DNA of 64,000 nucleotides from Amylostereum areolatum (taxonomy: Eukaryota; Basidiomycota; Agaricomycetes; Russulales; Stereaceae), in contig SAXG01000012.1 in assembly GCA_012932865.1 (NCBI GenBank), positions 372,001 to 436,000 on the forward strand, read 5' to 3'. The notes below the pieces were generated by a model. The model ran no database searches. It worked only from the letters and a program-made list of their open reading frames with translations, and had not been told where the DNA came from. Positions 11,706 to 22,697 of the stretch are shown here, piece after piece. How positions within the stretch are numbered: position 1 is the stretch's first letter; each line of letters begins with the position of its first letter. The translations under genes and the position numbers were made by a program.

Positions 11706-12917
11706 TCAGGCCAAAACGAGGCCGGTACCAAGACTCAAGGAGATCCCCCACGGTCCATGACCTGCAGAAACCCACACACCACCCGACACGCCTGTGTGCT
11801 GATGACCGATCCGTGTAAGGAGCGGTACGCCTGACGGCGTGACTGGTCGATGGCAGAGGCTCTCCTTGACCACGTCGAGTTCATCCTGTACCGAGGAGGC
11901 GCCGCGCGGAATCCTTCAGTACGTCGATCGACGCGGGATCCGGGTGTACATCCGTTACGATAGGCGCGACAGGAAGCATGGCCGAGTTGAGGCCGGCGAG
12001 GTAGATGTCTCCGTGGGCTCGGCTGAAGATTTCGGGGGAGAACCCAGCGATTTCATCCGACGCGAACGCGGCATGACAAGTGACGTCTGGGGTGGGTGGA
12101 TTCCAGTGAGGCGAGCGGAGGACGAGGGAGTGTCCCGAAAGCGCCGTGATGGGAAGTTGGAGGGGTGATTTTGGGAAGAGTTTGCGGTAAACGTCGGGAG
12201 TCCACACGCCCGCCGTGAGGATTATATGCGTGCAAGGGATGGTGGTAGGAACGCCGTTCGCGTCGATGTAAGTCAGGTCGGATAGAACGTGCGATGGCGA
12301 TGTGCCGAGGCTTGTGGGAGTGACAGGATGGAGGACGTCGATGCCGCGCTGCTGACATTGCTCGAGGAGAAATTCGCAAAGCCTAAGGGGGTCACTTGAG
12401 AGGCCAAACCGTTAGACTAGGTTTCGTATCAACAGTAAGAAGGAACGAACACTTGAGCCGTGGTCTCCGACGTGGATATGACCTCTGCATTCTTCTCTTT
12501 CCCCCCGGCTAGCCACGCCGGTAAATTTGCCTGCCCCTCTTCCCGGCCCATCATTGCGCGACTCGTATTGTCAAACAGCCAATCTTCTCCGCGCGCATCA
12601 CCTTCTTTGGCAGTCATTTCCGAGAGGGAGTACGCGATGCTTGAGGAATACCCCCACGCGTGCGCCCCGTCGTGCTCCGCGGCCAAGGAGCGGTGAAGAT
12701 CGAAAGAAAGGGCGCCGAGGGCGGAGGTGGCGGAGGTGTACCAATCGCGAGCGAGGAATCCCGCAGCTCGACCCGAGGCCGAAGCAAAGAGCGACGGGGA
12801 GGCATCGAGGACGGTGATGGAGGTAGAGGTGGGAGAGAGACGATCGAGATAGTATGCGGTGGAGAGACCGATGATGCCGGCGCCGAGGATGACGATGTTG
12901 TCGGGTGGCGCGCTCAT
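11706..12917 (-). CDS. TDA3: FAD-dependent (DAO-type) oxidoreductase, TDA3-like
   Basis: The N-terminus is a Rossmann dinucleotide fold (IVILGAGIIGLSTAYYL) followed by the TDA3-type signature ASASGRAAGFLARDW and EHDGAHAWGY. C-terminal blocks are ILTAGVWTPDVY, LPITALSGHSLVLR, DIYLAGLNSA, LCHRPVTPSGVPLL and GVWVSAGHGPWGISLSLGTG before the TGA at 11706-11708. The family is the D-amino-acid-oxidase-like flavoprotein group. Yeast Tda3 is a putative oxidoreductase linked to late endosome traffic. The join near 11890 (SARRLL to VQDELDVVKE) needs either a 37 nt intron or a one-base correction, and the latter is more plausible. The start at 12917 is preferred over an in-frame ATG at 12977, which would leave only 41 bp to the helicase start. 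Confidence 0.83.
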
Positions 12918-13018
12918 CCCGCCGTCGCCGTTGTACGTATGTCGAGATCGTGAGCAGAACTTGAGCGGAACGCCCAAAACAGCCCGAAACGCGCTCCGAC
13001 GCGTGTCACGTGGATTTT
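12918..13018. promoter_or_regulatory. compact divergent promoter, TDA3-like / helicase
   Basis: Only 101 bp separate the two proposed start codons, so both genes probably share one control region. No canonical TATA box was seen. Confidence 0.45.
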
Positions 13019-14855
13019 ATGCCCTTTCTTCGTCCCCTCATCGTCTTCTCTCCCTCGTCCCCTCGACATATCACGCGCGCTCTCGCTCTCATTCGCCCGG
13101 TTTCGGCCCGTAGCTACTCTCGCGGCCATGGCGCCTCGTCTCTTCCGACAGCGTTCGAACCTGTAGCCTTGCCCCGTTCCGTCGCCCAGGCTTTGCGACT
13201 CGCGTATCCCCATGTCGCGACCCCCACGCAAGCCCAGCGAGACCTCATCCCCGCAATGTTGAACGGGGACAACATTCTATTCAAGGGACGGACGGGAAGC
13301 GGAAAGTGTGTTTATTCTCTACCGTCGTTTTCATCGTCTGACGCGCACGTAGATCGTTCGGTCTCGCTCTGGCGCTACTTGCCCAGGTTTACTCCAACCT
13401 GCCCCAGTACGGCTCAGGATTCAAGTCACTCTTGGTCGTTCCCCACCGTGATCTCGCATTTCAATATCATCACTGGATGACCCGCATTCTCGGCCACTTG
13501 AGCGATGTCAAGTCGTCCACTGTCACCGAGGTCGTCCAAGTCATTGCACGCGGTCATCCACGACCAAGTGACGGAGGACTAACCCAGATCACCATCGCGA
13601 CGCCCCAAGGTCTTTTAGATCTCCTTGAGGAGCGCTCGAATGCGGCCTTTTCCTCCCATCTGGACGGTTTGTTTGGGACCGTTGTCCTGGATGAGGTGGA
13701 CGCCATGCTAGATTTTATTCCCACCGAAGCATCCACTTTGACCAAACGACAGATATTCCAGCGCATGCGTAGACATCCTCGCGACGCCAAGGTCCTCCTC
13801 GACCGCCTCTTCAAAGGCACGGGACACGCGAAAGAGGCTCAGACAGACGGACCATGGCGCTCCTCGCCGTCGCCTTCCAAACGGGTCGCGTCCCAACTTG
13901 TGATGTGTAGCGCAACGTTCCACGGAGGCTTGAGGCAAGAGCTGTGGAACAGTGGTTGGTTCGACGGTGACAGGGATCTGGTCAAGATCAAGGTGCAAGA
14001 CGATGAGCAGCAGCATGCTCTTGAAAAGGCGGAAGCCGACGGAACTCGCGGCGACAGGCGTCATGCATTGTGGGCTGGTCGTGTCCGACAATGGTGACGT
14101 CAGAAACATAGAGGGGGCGGTCGCGGCACCGATCGTCTCCCAGGGCATGACTGAGGAGGAACGCGTGGCGGCGGAGACGGAGATGGAACGTGCCTTTGAG
14201 GAGGATGAAGGAGCCGTGATTCTGGACTCGACGGATATCCCGGCCAAGCTTGTCGTTCGTGAGTCGTTCGTGAGATTTTTTTTGCCAGGCGTTGCTGAAG
14301 GGGTTCCATGCAGAATTTTCAACTCAACCCTCGCCACTGCATGGACCATCGCTGGAGGCGATCGCCACGGCGTTCGCGGTGGATGTAGCTCAGCTCGCGC
14401 TGCTGGTCCTACCGTCGACTGCGTCTGTGTACCGCGCGGTCTACGAGCTGCGATTGTTGGGAGTCAACGCGCATGCGTTGGAGCTACGCGCTGTGGAGCG
14501 AGGCGGCGGACATCTGTCGCAAGGTCCAGGACGGGTGTTCGACGGGAATCCAACGCTGCTGGTATCGACTCTGATGACGACACGCGGGTTGGATTTGGTG
14601 GGGCTGAGCCATATGTTTATTCTTGGCGTCCCTGAAGACCGACGGGTGGACGCGTATCTGCATCTCGCGGGACGAGTGGGGCGGATGGGAGAAGCGGGCG
14701 GGGGGCGGGGAGGGAAAGTGGTGAGCGTGCTGGAAGAGAAAGAGAAGACGATGGGGAAGGCGGGGAAGGCGAAGACGTTGAACGAGGGGCGGGTGCTGGG
14801 CCAGATGTTCAAAACGCTGGGAATCGTACCCACTCGGTATGAGCCGTTCGAGTAG
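13019..14855 (+). CDS. mitochondrial DEAD-like ATP-dependent RNA helicase
   Basis: A basic, serine-rich N-terminus (likely mitochondrial presequence) leads to the Q-motif region (ATPTQAQRDLIPAML), motif I GRTGSGKS (spliced across 13312-13351), motif Ia VPHRDLAFQY, motif II VVLDEVDAML, motif III CSATF, and in the second RecA lobe STLMTTRGLDLVGL and motif VI HLAGRVGRMG. Motif II is DEVD instead of DEAD. Splice at gtgagt (about 14260) gives KLVVQFSTQPSPLHGPSLEA. Between 13995 and 14045 the frame changes by one, explained either by a 43 nt intron (gtgcaag...gcggaag) or a one-base insertion. Resembles Mrh4-type mitochondrial helicases, which act in ribosome assembly. The subfamily is not certain. 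Confidence 0.83.
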
Positions 14856-15312
14856 ACGTATTCGGCGGGTTTCTCTACGAATTGACGACGTTTCTTCACC
14901 CTGACGGATGTGTTCGTGGCCATCGCTCGGGCGGTTGTGGGCCTTAGTGGGCGGTCTGCACACTCCGCAGAGATCGGGAGGACCAAAGTGAGATCTAGCC
15001 GAGTCTCAGAGAGATCTTAGATTTGCATCCGTGACGCTAGACTGAACGTCGGCGAGACTGGTCGCACGCGAACGATAGGCAGTGTGAACGGCGGGCGAAG
15101 GGACAGGAGGTACTTATACTTAGGCATGGGTGTGAGCGACGGTGCCGGTCAAGGGCAGCGTGGACTGCCGCCTGCGAGCCTGCGACGGACGGTCCCACGC
15201 GCCCGCCCTTTGCCTCATTTGAATTCGGTTCCTCAGCTCTCCTCCGACTTCATTTCTTTCTCCCTCCTCCTCCCCCTTTCCTCCTCGCGTTCCCCTCCTC
15301 CCTCCCCCAGCC
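14856..15312. promoter_or_regulatory. promoter region of the DUF4203 gene
   Basis: 457 bp without a gene. The last ~80 bp before the ATG at 15313 are strongly pyrimidine-rich (CTCCTCC and CCCTCC runs), as is common upstream of fungal start codons. Confidence 0.45.
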
Positions 15313-17903
15313 ATGTTCCTCAGGCGGGCTCTCCTCTCGGTTTCCCTTTTCCTTCTCGCCACAGTCTCACCCGCCGCGGCCCAGTCTTCGGCGCCCGTCT
15401 CCCCAACTGCATCTCCCTCGCCTTCTGCCCTGTCCTCAGCCGCGAGCGTCACCGTCATCCAGACCTCGACCAATGTCCCCATCACGTTCTCCACCCGCTC
15501 AGGAAACCAGAACATCCCGCTCACGACCAGCGTACAAACCGCTCTCAACGTCACGTCTACCCTCACGCCCACTAGCACCTCCGCCGCCTCCATCTCCCCC
15601 TCTGCCTCCGCCTCTGCCTCCGCCTCCGCTACCCCCGCCCCAATCACCCTAGACACAACGCTCGATCCCGCTTTCGGCGTCCTGGGTGCCCTCCTTATCC
15701 TCACCGGCCTCCCCAGTGCTTTCCTCGGTCACAAAAATAGATGGTCCGTCTTTCACATCCCGCGTGATCCTCACGGCCTCACCTTTCCGATAGGACCTCT
15801 TTCTTCCTCATCGGTTTCTACTCCCTCTCCCTCGTATGCATCGTCCTCATCCTCAAATTCGGCGTGCTCGATGCCGTACATCCCCCAAGTAGCACCTTGC
15901 GGGGCATGTTCGTCCTCGCCTCTGCCGTCGCCGGCATAGCCGGAGGTGGAGTCTCCATCTTCTTTTGGAAGGTCACCAAGTACTTCATTGGTGCCTGGGG
16001 CGGTTTCGCCGTCGGTTTGTGGATACAATGCTTCAGAGATGGCGGCCTCGTTCATTCCATCGGCCTTCGCTGGATTCTCTTCCTCGGTCCGTGCTCCTTT
16101 CACTTTCCCTCATCCGTACACCGTACTTACACCCCGTCGTGCAGGGTGTGCTGTCGTCGGCTTCGTCCTGTGCACCATCCCCAAGCTCCACTACCATGTT
16201 GTCCTCATTTCGACCGCCATGGTCGGCGCAAGTGCGGTCATGCTCGGTGTCGACTGCTTCACGACCGCCAACCTCAAGGAGGTACGCGTTCCCCACCCAC
16301 GTCACCGATTCAGGTCGCCCTCATATTCACGTAACCGCTTCCTCTTCTTTTCTCACAGTTCTACGTCTGGAACCTCGGCTTTACCTCGCTCTTCCCGAAG
16401 TACAAGAACAACGGCATTCAATTTCCTGTCACTCAGACCATGGAGATTGAATTGGGCCTCATTGGCGCCATCTCGATCATGGGCGCCGCCGTGCAGTTCC
16501 GCGTCCTTCACGTCCTCCAGCGTAAACTCAAGGAGATATCTGAAGAGCAGAAGCGTCGCCAGTTGCAGGACGACGCGAAGGCCGCGGAGCGTTTCCTTAA
16601 CATCGACGAGGAGAAAGCTGACTGGGATCGGGAACACCCGACCTTGGGCAAGCATTCGCGCGGGACCAGCGAATTTTCCGCTACACCCCTCATGAAGGAT
16701 GCCGACGGACTCTCGACGCCAACTGGCGACGAAGGTGGATTTGCTGCTCGCCAACGGCGTCCGTCAGGCCTCTCCGAGTTCATGGCTGCCACGCCTATCG
16801 AGGAAGAACACCGTCGCGGTTTCCGAACGTCTCAGCTTCCTGGAGCCCTTCCTGCGCTCGACCTCGGAAACGGCATTGAGGGCGATGTCCCCCAGGGATT
16901 TATGTCCGAGGATACGAAGAATCTCGAAAGTCTTACACCTGCCGAGCTCGAGGATATCAAGCGAAAGGAGGAGTTACTCGCGGAGATCCAGACCATTCGA
17001 CGCTCCATTGACGTACTCAAGGCGGAGACTCCTAGCAATTCCACAGACTCACGCTCGCGCCAGCCTTCTTTCACGTCTCGTCGTACCCTCAGTTATGACC
17101 TTAACACTGCCATACTTCCCGAGGCCGCCCATGCTCGACCGGAACGCCAACGTGACCCTCGCGCCCGTGTGCAGTCGATGGACATGACACGACTGGCTTC
17201 TGATCCCGGTCCTTCCATTGGTCGTCCTACCAGCGCACCACTGCGCGACGAAGACTGGGATGCGTATGTTCGCGAGCGCAAGCTCCTCCAACCCCCTGCC
17301 GGCGTCACTTCTCCCATCCCTACCACCGCTATCCCCCATTTGCGCACCCCTTCACCTCGCCTCGCGATGTCTCCTGCCGTCCAAGACGCTCTTGTTCGTC
17401 GCCAGCAACGGGAAAGTATGCTCGCATCTGGCGATGCGACTCCCGACGTCATTCGTACAGGCTCAGATTTCCCTGGCCTCGGCCTCGCTGCGCCTGCCCC
17501 CAAGCGGTCCTCGTACCTCCCTCCGACCATCCTTCCACCTGCCCATCGGTCCCCCGCTCCCGCTCCCGCTGCTTCACCTCGTACAGTGACCTATGAAGAG
17601 CTCACCGAACGTCACCGAGAGAAAATGCGGCAGCTGCAGGAACCGACCACCAGAGAACAAACGGAGCGCGCGGAAGTTGAAAAGGCTCGTAATCGCTGGG
17701 AACGTTCAAAGGCGGTCGAGCGGGTCGAAGTTGAGCGTCGCCAGGCCGAGCGTGCAATGGAAATCCAGCGCCACAAGCAGCGCAACTCGGATGAACGCAA
17801 TCGTCCTTCGACGGGCTCGCGTCACTCGCGCACGTTGAGTGCGGATCGTGCTGGCCGGTCTCGGTGCCTGCGCATACGGGCTCTAAGCGTGTTTCGACCA
17901 TGA
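15313..17903 (+). CDS. TM7S3/TMEM198-like (DUF4203) membrane protein
   Basis: A signal peptide (LLSVSLFLLATVSPAAAQ) is followed by a Ser/Thr/Pro/Ala-rich lumenal stretch with a SASASASA microsatellite (15601-15635). Then come about seven hydrophobic segments (LGALLILTGLPSAFLGH, FFLIGFYSLSLVCIVLIL, GMFVLASAVAGIAGGGVSIF, FIGAWGGFAVGLWIQCF, ILFLGCAVVGFVLCTIPKL, HVVLISTAMVGASAVMLGVD, LGLIGAISIMGAAVQF), the TM7S3_TM198 arrangement. A long charged cytosolic tail has coiled-coil character (KRKEELLAEIQTIRRSIDVL, ERAEVEKARNRWERSKAVER). The C-terminus is uncertain: near 17850 the frame ending at 17903 looks replaced by another reading SVPAHTGSKRV and KVEDWQRYQSD, offset by one base, with no intron. Function unknown. 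Confidence 0.82.
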
Positions 17904-18815
17904 AGGTGGAGGACTGGCAACGCTACCAGTCGGATGCTGCACCGGAACCGTCATCCACCAGGCGCAAGCCCGGGGTTCCGTTCCCTGACAGGTGGGCGCG
18001 CTGGCCGGGCACGAACGTGGCCCCGAGTCAGCGCATGTCGACTTTGACCCACCCCGCGCGACCCCCCGACGTAATTATTTGGGTTTCTGTTTCGGTCTCC
18101 AGCTCGGTTGTAGTGATTCGTCACGGTTTTTGGCTCACGCGTTACGATACGGGGAAGGCGGGCGGTGTGCGGTCGCCGTGCACTCGACATCACCGACGCC
18201 GTTCGTCGATCCTTACTATGTTCCCATACCTTTTTGGGTATTCATCTTTTCCTTATTCACCTCCACCTTCGTATACATTACTTTCCCGGTTTGTCCTTTG
18301 TCGTCTGTCGCATCATAACATCATGTCACCTCTGGATCACCCCTTCCTCGCAGCACGGACACGAGCTACTGTACATAGGACTTTACAGTATCCACCATGG
18401 ACTTCGGCCTGGTCACGCCAGCGCCACCGATGCACATAGCATCCACACCTTGTACGGAAACGTAGTACATTTACATCGTTCCTTTTAGTTGTTCGCCCAT
18501 TAGTTACTTTTTTGCATAACGGTATGTATGGAACTTGGAACATCTGTTTATATCTTCACGCCGAGGGCGCAGATCGAAGAGGGGCAAGCTCCTCACATTG
18601 CATGCGATAGGGTACGTCGACTTGCACATGCCCAGGTCATATGTGTCGCTTGCTTTGGAGCATCAAGTTCTCGGAGACGGAATGGACAGGAAAGAAGCGA
18701 GTATGTAAACCGTGTTGAAAGACACCGCGGTGACGGAGAAAAGAATTACATGCATCTACGGATACAGTGGGAGTAAGATACACAGATGCGCGATGCGCCA
18801 AAGTGTTAACCAGTA
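17904..18815. other. 3' flank of DUF4203 gene and convergent spacer
   Basis: The first ~100 bp may still be coding (alternative frame, KVEDWQRYQSDAAPEPSS). Beyond about 18000 I see no conserved gene up to the stop of the cis-prenyltransferase. Confidence 0.4.
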
Positions 18816-19928
18816 TCACTTGGACCACACCTTACGCTGGTAGTCCAGGAAAATAGGTATCATGTCCAACAGCCCGACTTCGGGCCAGTACCTTTCGATG
18901 AATTGTATTTGGGTGTCATCCGAGCACTGTCCGACGGAGACCGGTACCGTTCAACGAGGACGCGAAGGCTAAGCGAACAGACACGGCTTACCTGCCACAG
19001 GAGGTAATCGCTCAGGCGGGTCACGCCGCTGGTGCGGACGAATATATCGAGGGGCGGGCTGTTTCCCCTTCGCCGTCATGAGGTGTTGATCTATATCTTC
19101 TACCGTGATAGGGCTGTATAGATGAGAACGTGTGAAGATCAAGAGGCTGGAGGCGGGTGAAGATGCGGAACAGACGAGGGTTCTGGGTCCCGGAGTCTTT
19201 CGTTGATGGTATCTTCTACTGCCGTGGTGATTTCGTCTCGAGACGAATAGGATATACATAGATTGAATATGGCCCTGGAATTGGTTGGATCCACGAAGCA
19301 GATGCAGGGTACACAGCGGGGCGAAACGCACCTGGTGTTATGCTTCGTAAGCTCCTCCGCAAGCCTGATGGCGTCTCGGACACCCGTCGGCAGGAGGTCG
19401 ATTTTCCGACGGCTACGAGGCGAACACCGTATTCTTGTAGAAGACCGCTGTCACGCGTGAATTCAACGGGGGAAGCGAGGAAGGAGGACGGTACGCGCAC
19501 TTGTGTTCGCACAGCTCCTGAAGACGCTCTTCTGCCAGATGCATGAGCGCATCGACCTCGTCCGAGGACCGTTTGAAGTTGTCGATGGCAAAGGCGTAAA
19601 CGGAGACGCAGTGGACGTCGAGCAGGTACATGATCTCAAGTATCTGTCGCAAGGTCGCGTCGCAAGCGTGAGACCACGACCGTGAATGACGACAACAGCA
19701 GGGACGTACCCTACGAAGGGCGTGGAAGCCGCTGACATGGCCCTGCGCGACTTTGAACCCATGCATTCGCGCGTACCGTCTGTTGCCATCCATAACGAAG
19801 GCAACATGGCGGGGAATGGGGCCAGCCTTGAGGGTGGCGATTATCGCGCGCTGCAGTTTATCGTAGGAGGATTTGCGCAGCCACGAGGAGCACTGGGAGA
19901 GGAGGGCGGAGACGGCGGAGAGCCACAT
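18816..19928 (-). CDS. RER2: dehydrodolichyl diphosphate synthase catalytic subunit (cis-prenyltransferase)
   Basis: The spliced product shows the cis-prenyltransferase signature [14 protein letters not shown] with the catalytic Asp, then a second block ([20 protein letters not shown]), [29 protein letters not shown] and a final exon ending [11 protein letters not shown], stop at 18816-18818. This enzyme elongates farnesyl diphosphate with isopentenyl units at the ER to make the dolichol backbone for glycosylation. The start at 19928 gives a short hydrophobic helix before the catalytic domain. A longer frame upstream starts at 20039. No C-terminal R-x-G motif is present, which in this family means a Nus1/NgBR-type partner is needed. 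Divergent from the SWIM/RING gene. Confidence 0.88.
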
Positions 19929-20494
19929 GAGGGGGAGAAACGGTCTTGGAGGGTTGAGACATGCTGCGCCGACTTTAGAAGAGACACGTCGCGCGTCCGA
20001 CGCGTCCCGGGCCGCCCGCGGCTCAGACGCGACTTGCATTTGGGCGTTTTGCTCTTCCTACTTACTTACCACGGTCGTTACTTGCCCAACGTTCTTCAAT
20101 GAGTCCATTCACCCGTCTGACCTTGACGTCGTCCCCCCGCGGAAGTTGCGTATTAAAAGCTGATTGCACGGGCGGCGCCAAGCTTAACCAGGCTCAATCT
20201 CACTTGTTTTCTTGAAGCCCGCAAGGTTCTCCCAGAGTCCGACTCACTGATCCAACCCTCGGCCAGGGTATACGTTATACGGAGGGGTGCGCTCTAAATG
20301 CCTTCTACTTGCATATCCCTGTCCAATGTCGCAGTTGTTAGTCCAATGTGGCGCGTCGTGGGAACCATGACACGGCGTGACCGCGACGGAAGTGTGGCCA
20401 TGGCGGCATGGCCAATATATAATTTCACCTCTTACCTTGACGCCCGCTCCGCTTTCCATTTCTTGATTTTCCCCAACGCTCTCCGCAGGCTTCC
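19929..20494. promoter_or_regulatory. divergent promoter, RER2 / SWIM-RING gene
   Basis: 566 bp spacer. A CCAAT-like element overlaps a TATA-like sequence (gccaatatataat, 20411-20423) about 80 bp upstream of the rightward ATG at 20495, a plausible core promoter for the SWIM/RING gene. Confidence 0.45.
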
Positions 20495-21510
20495 ATGGGC
20501 AAACGCAAAGCCCCCGAGTGCTACGACGATTTCGAGTTGGTGGACGGGGCCGATTGGATACCCCCCCGCATGCCACGCGCCAAACGCGCATCCTCCTATG
20601 ATTATCCCCCGCCTGCGCCGCACGCGTACGACTACCCTCCCACCGCCTCAGGCGCATACGCCCCTTCTCCCGCGCCGGCACCCAAGCGTCAACGCACGTC
20701 GGTTCTCTCCCAGCTGGATGCCCTCGTAGCCCCGGAACCGAGCACCGCCCGTCAGAAACCCCAGCGTGCTAAGAAGGCGAAGAATGCCGACGGGCCTGCT
20801 CCCGAAAAGAGGCTGGCGCGTTTCAAGAAGGCGTGCCCGCAGAACATCATGGAGAGGGTGGAACGCTGTGATGTCGCAGCGGTGGGTTCTCCCTGCTTGC
20901 GGATGTGAGGGCCTTGAAGTGACGTGGGGGCTCGAAGGTTCTTCATGGTAGATCGTAAACGGAAGGGAGACGAAACTGAGGGAAGAGTTTAGCGTCTTAG
21001 GATCGACGGGAAATGTACGTCGCGCTCCCACAGCTTTGTGTCTTCGCATGGCGTTAATAGGAGGTGTAGGTCTACAAGGTGGTCATCGGCAACGTCCCGT
21101 CTTGCACCTGTACGCGTAGATCTATTGCGTTGTTGATCCCACTGACGTATTGCTAGGCCCCGATGCGTCGAAGGGCAATCACTGCAAGCACATCGTAAGG
21201 ACTCGAAGACTTGCTTCGTGACAATGGCTGATTTATCTGTTCTTTCCCTAGCTATTCATCTTTCTTAAAGGTATATTGCCACATCCGATCACCTCAAGTT
21301 TACCGTTGACGTATGCTGCTGGTCTTAGTTCTACAGGTTACGCAGGCGTCGGGTGTATGGTACCAGAAGTGCGTAGTTCTGCCGTCTTCCTCTTGGGCAT
21401 TCTTTTCACCTCCCGTCCAGAGCCTTGCTTACCAGCGAACTGGAGACCGTATTCGCCAAGGCGCCCCTAGCGCCGAACGCCCTGGCTCACGCACGCGTGC
21501 GTGAAGCGTA

Positions 21511-21574
21511 CACCACCAGCAGATCCTTCAGCTTCATTCCGATATCATGCCCCTGAGTGTGATGCTAGCGTGAC
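21511..21574. repeat. left terminal inverted repeat (imperfect, ~64 bp)
   Basis: Pairs with 22633-22697. The outer 12 bp match perfectly. Inside, the matches are patchy with a few gaps and end at a shared GCGTGAC. Confidence 0.75.
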
Positions 21575-22632
21575 ACCGGATGGAATCCAAAAATGTCATG
21601 CTGATATCAGACTCAACGGGCTCCCTTGGGTCGGAAGCTGAGTTCCTTCGGATTCAATCCAATTATCTTACTAAGCTCGTCAAGGAGCAATCGGCGGGAT
21701 GCTGGCTCAAATCATGCTTATCGCAATCTTATCATCCCAATGTGGAAGCAAACAAAGCATCGTAATATATATATCATTCCGAGAACTACCATACAAAGTA
21801 CATGGGGGGTGTTACAGGATGTCTACGGGTCCAAAAGGAGGAATGAAAAATGAATTAGAGTGTGTTACCTGGCATGCCAGCAAAACGGGATTGAGATAAC
21901 CTAGCAAGTGCCAGCGAGCAAAAACCAGAGACCCAGGGGGACCGAGAGCGAGGAGCGAGACGACAACCACAGGCCAAGACTGCAAGCAAAGACCGAGACC
22001 GCGAGTAGAGACCAAGAACACGAGGAAAGACCGAGAGCAAAGCCCATAAGTGCGAAAGAGCCCTCGGCAACAAGAGATCCCCAGGGGTACTAGTAGGGCC
22101 TATGCATGAGTGGCGTGGTGAGACAGACGAGCAGGAAGTGAGAGATACTAACACGCACCCAGGCTGTTGTCTCAATGCTACTCATGCTCATGAGAGAGCG
22201 GGCTGGAGACCTCGACATTGATGTGAGCGAAGGGGAAAGGGTGGGGTGGTCAAAGCCCACTCTTTGAGGAGATTCCGATATGTGATTCCGGTCTCGAAAT
22301 CAGCTATACCGGGGTCTCCAGTGGTAGATGAGATGCTGTGGCCAGGTGGAGGGAGTTGACGTTGAGCGGTGGAGGTGGTGAGAGGAAACAAGAACGACAC
22401 CGCGCGACGACGAAAATTGACATTGCTTACATAATCGACTTCAGACTCATCGCGCGGGGACTCCGTTCTTTCCACTTCTTACAAATGCCAGTGAAATGGG
22501 CTTGAAACCGACGGACCAGCTTGTGCTCACGCTGACTTTGGCGTGGAATTGGCTTACACTGACGGAAAAGCGGGATGGAACTCGAATCAGGGGTTTAGAT
22601 TCAAGCTGACGTGAAGCCAGCGTGAACCTCCG

Positions 22633-22697
22633 GTCACGCCATTCGACTCACCCCAACTGGCCATCATAGATTGATGCTGAGGCAACTGCTGGTGGTG
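22633..22697. repeat. right terminal inverted repeat (imperfect, ~65 bp)
   Basis: Reverse-complement partner of 21511-21574, with the same outer dodecamer and the same inner TGAGT and GCGTGAC words. Confidence 0.75.

Larger units (their letters stand above)
21511..22697. mobile_element. non-autonomous DNA transposon (MITE-like), 1187 bp, TA or GTAC target duplication
   Basis: The element begins caccaccagcag (21511-21522) and ends with its exact reverse complement (22686-22697). It is flanked on both sides by TA, within GTAC. Beyond the perfect 12 bp, the two ends remain similar to about 65 bp: TCAGC and CAT pieces, then TGAGT...ATG...GCGTGAC in both (21511-21574 and 22633-22697). Deleting the element and one TA gives an uninterrupted host codon series, GAA GCG TAC GCT CGC. 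No ORF inside resembles a transposase. A purine-rich stretch with repeated GACCGAGA-like words lies at 21905-22085. A TA duplication is typical of Tc1/mariner-type elements. The superfamily is not settled, because GTAC is palindromic and a 4 bp duplication fits equally well. Confidence 0.82.

Noticed and set aside
21508..22682. The 1.19 kb insert as an ordinary long intron (gt at 21508, ag near 22680)
   Set aside because: Splicing there puts the RING half in the wrong frame, while removal at the inverted-repeat borders restores it exactly.
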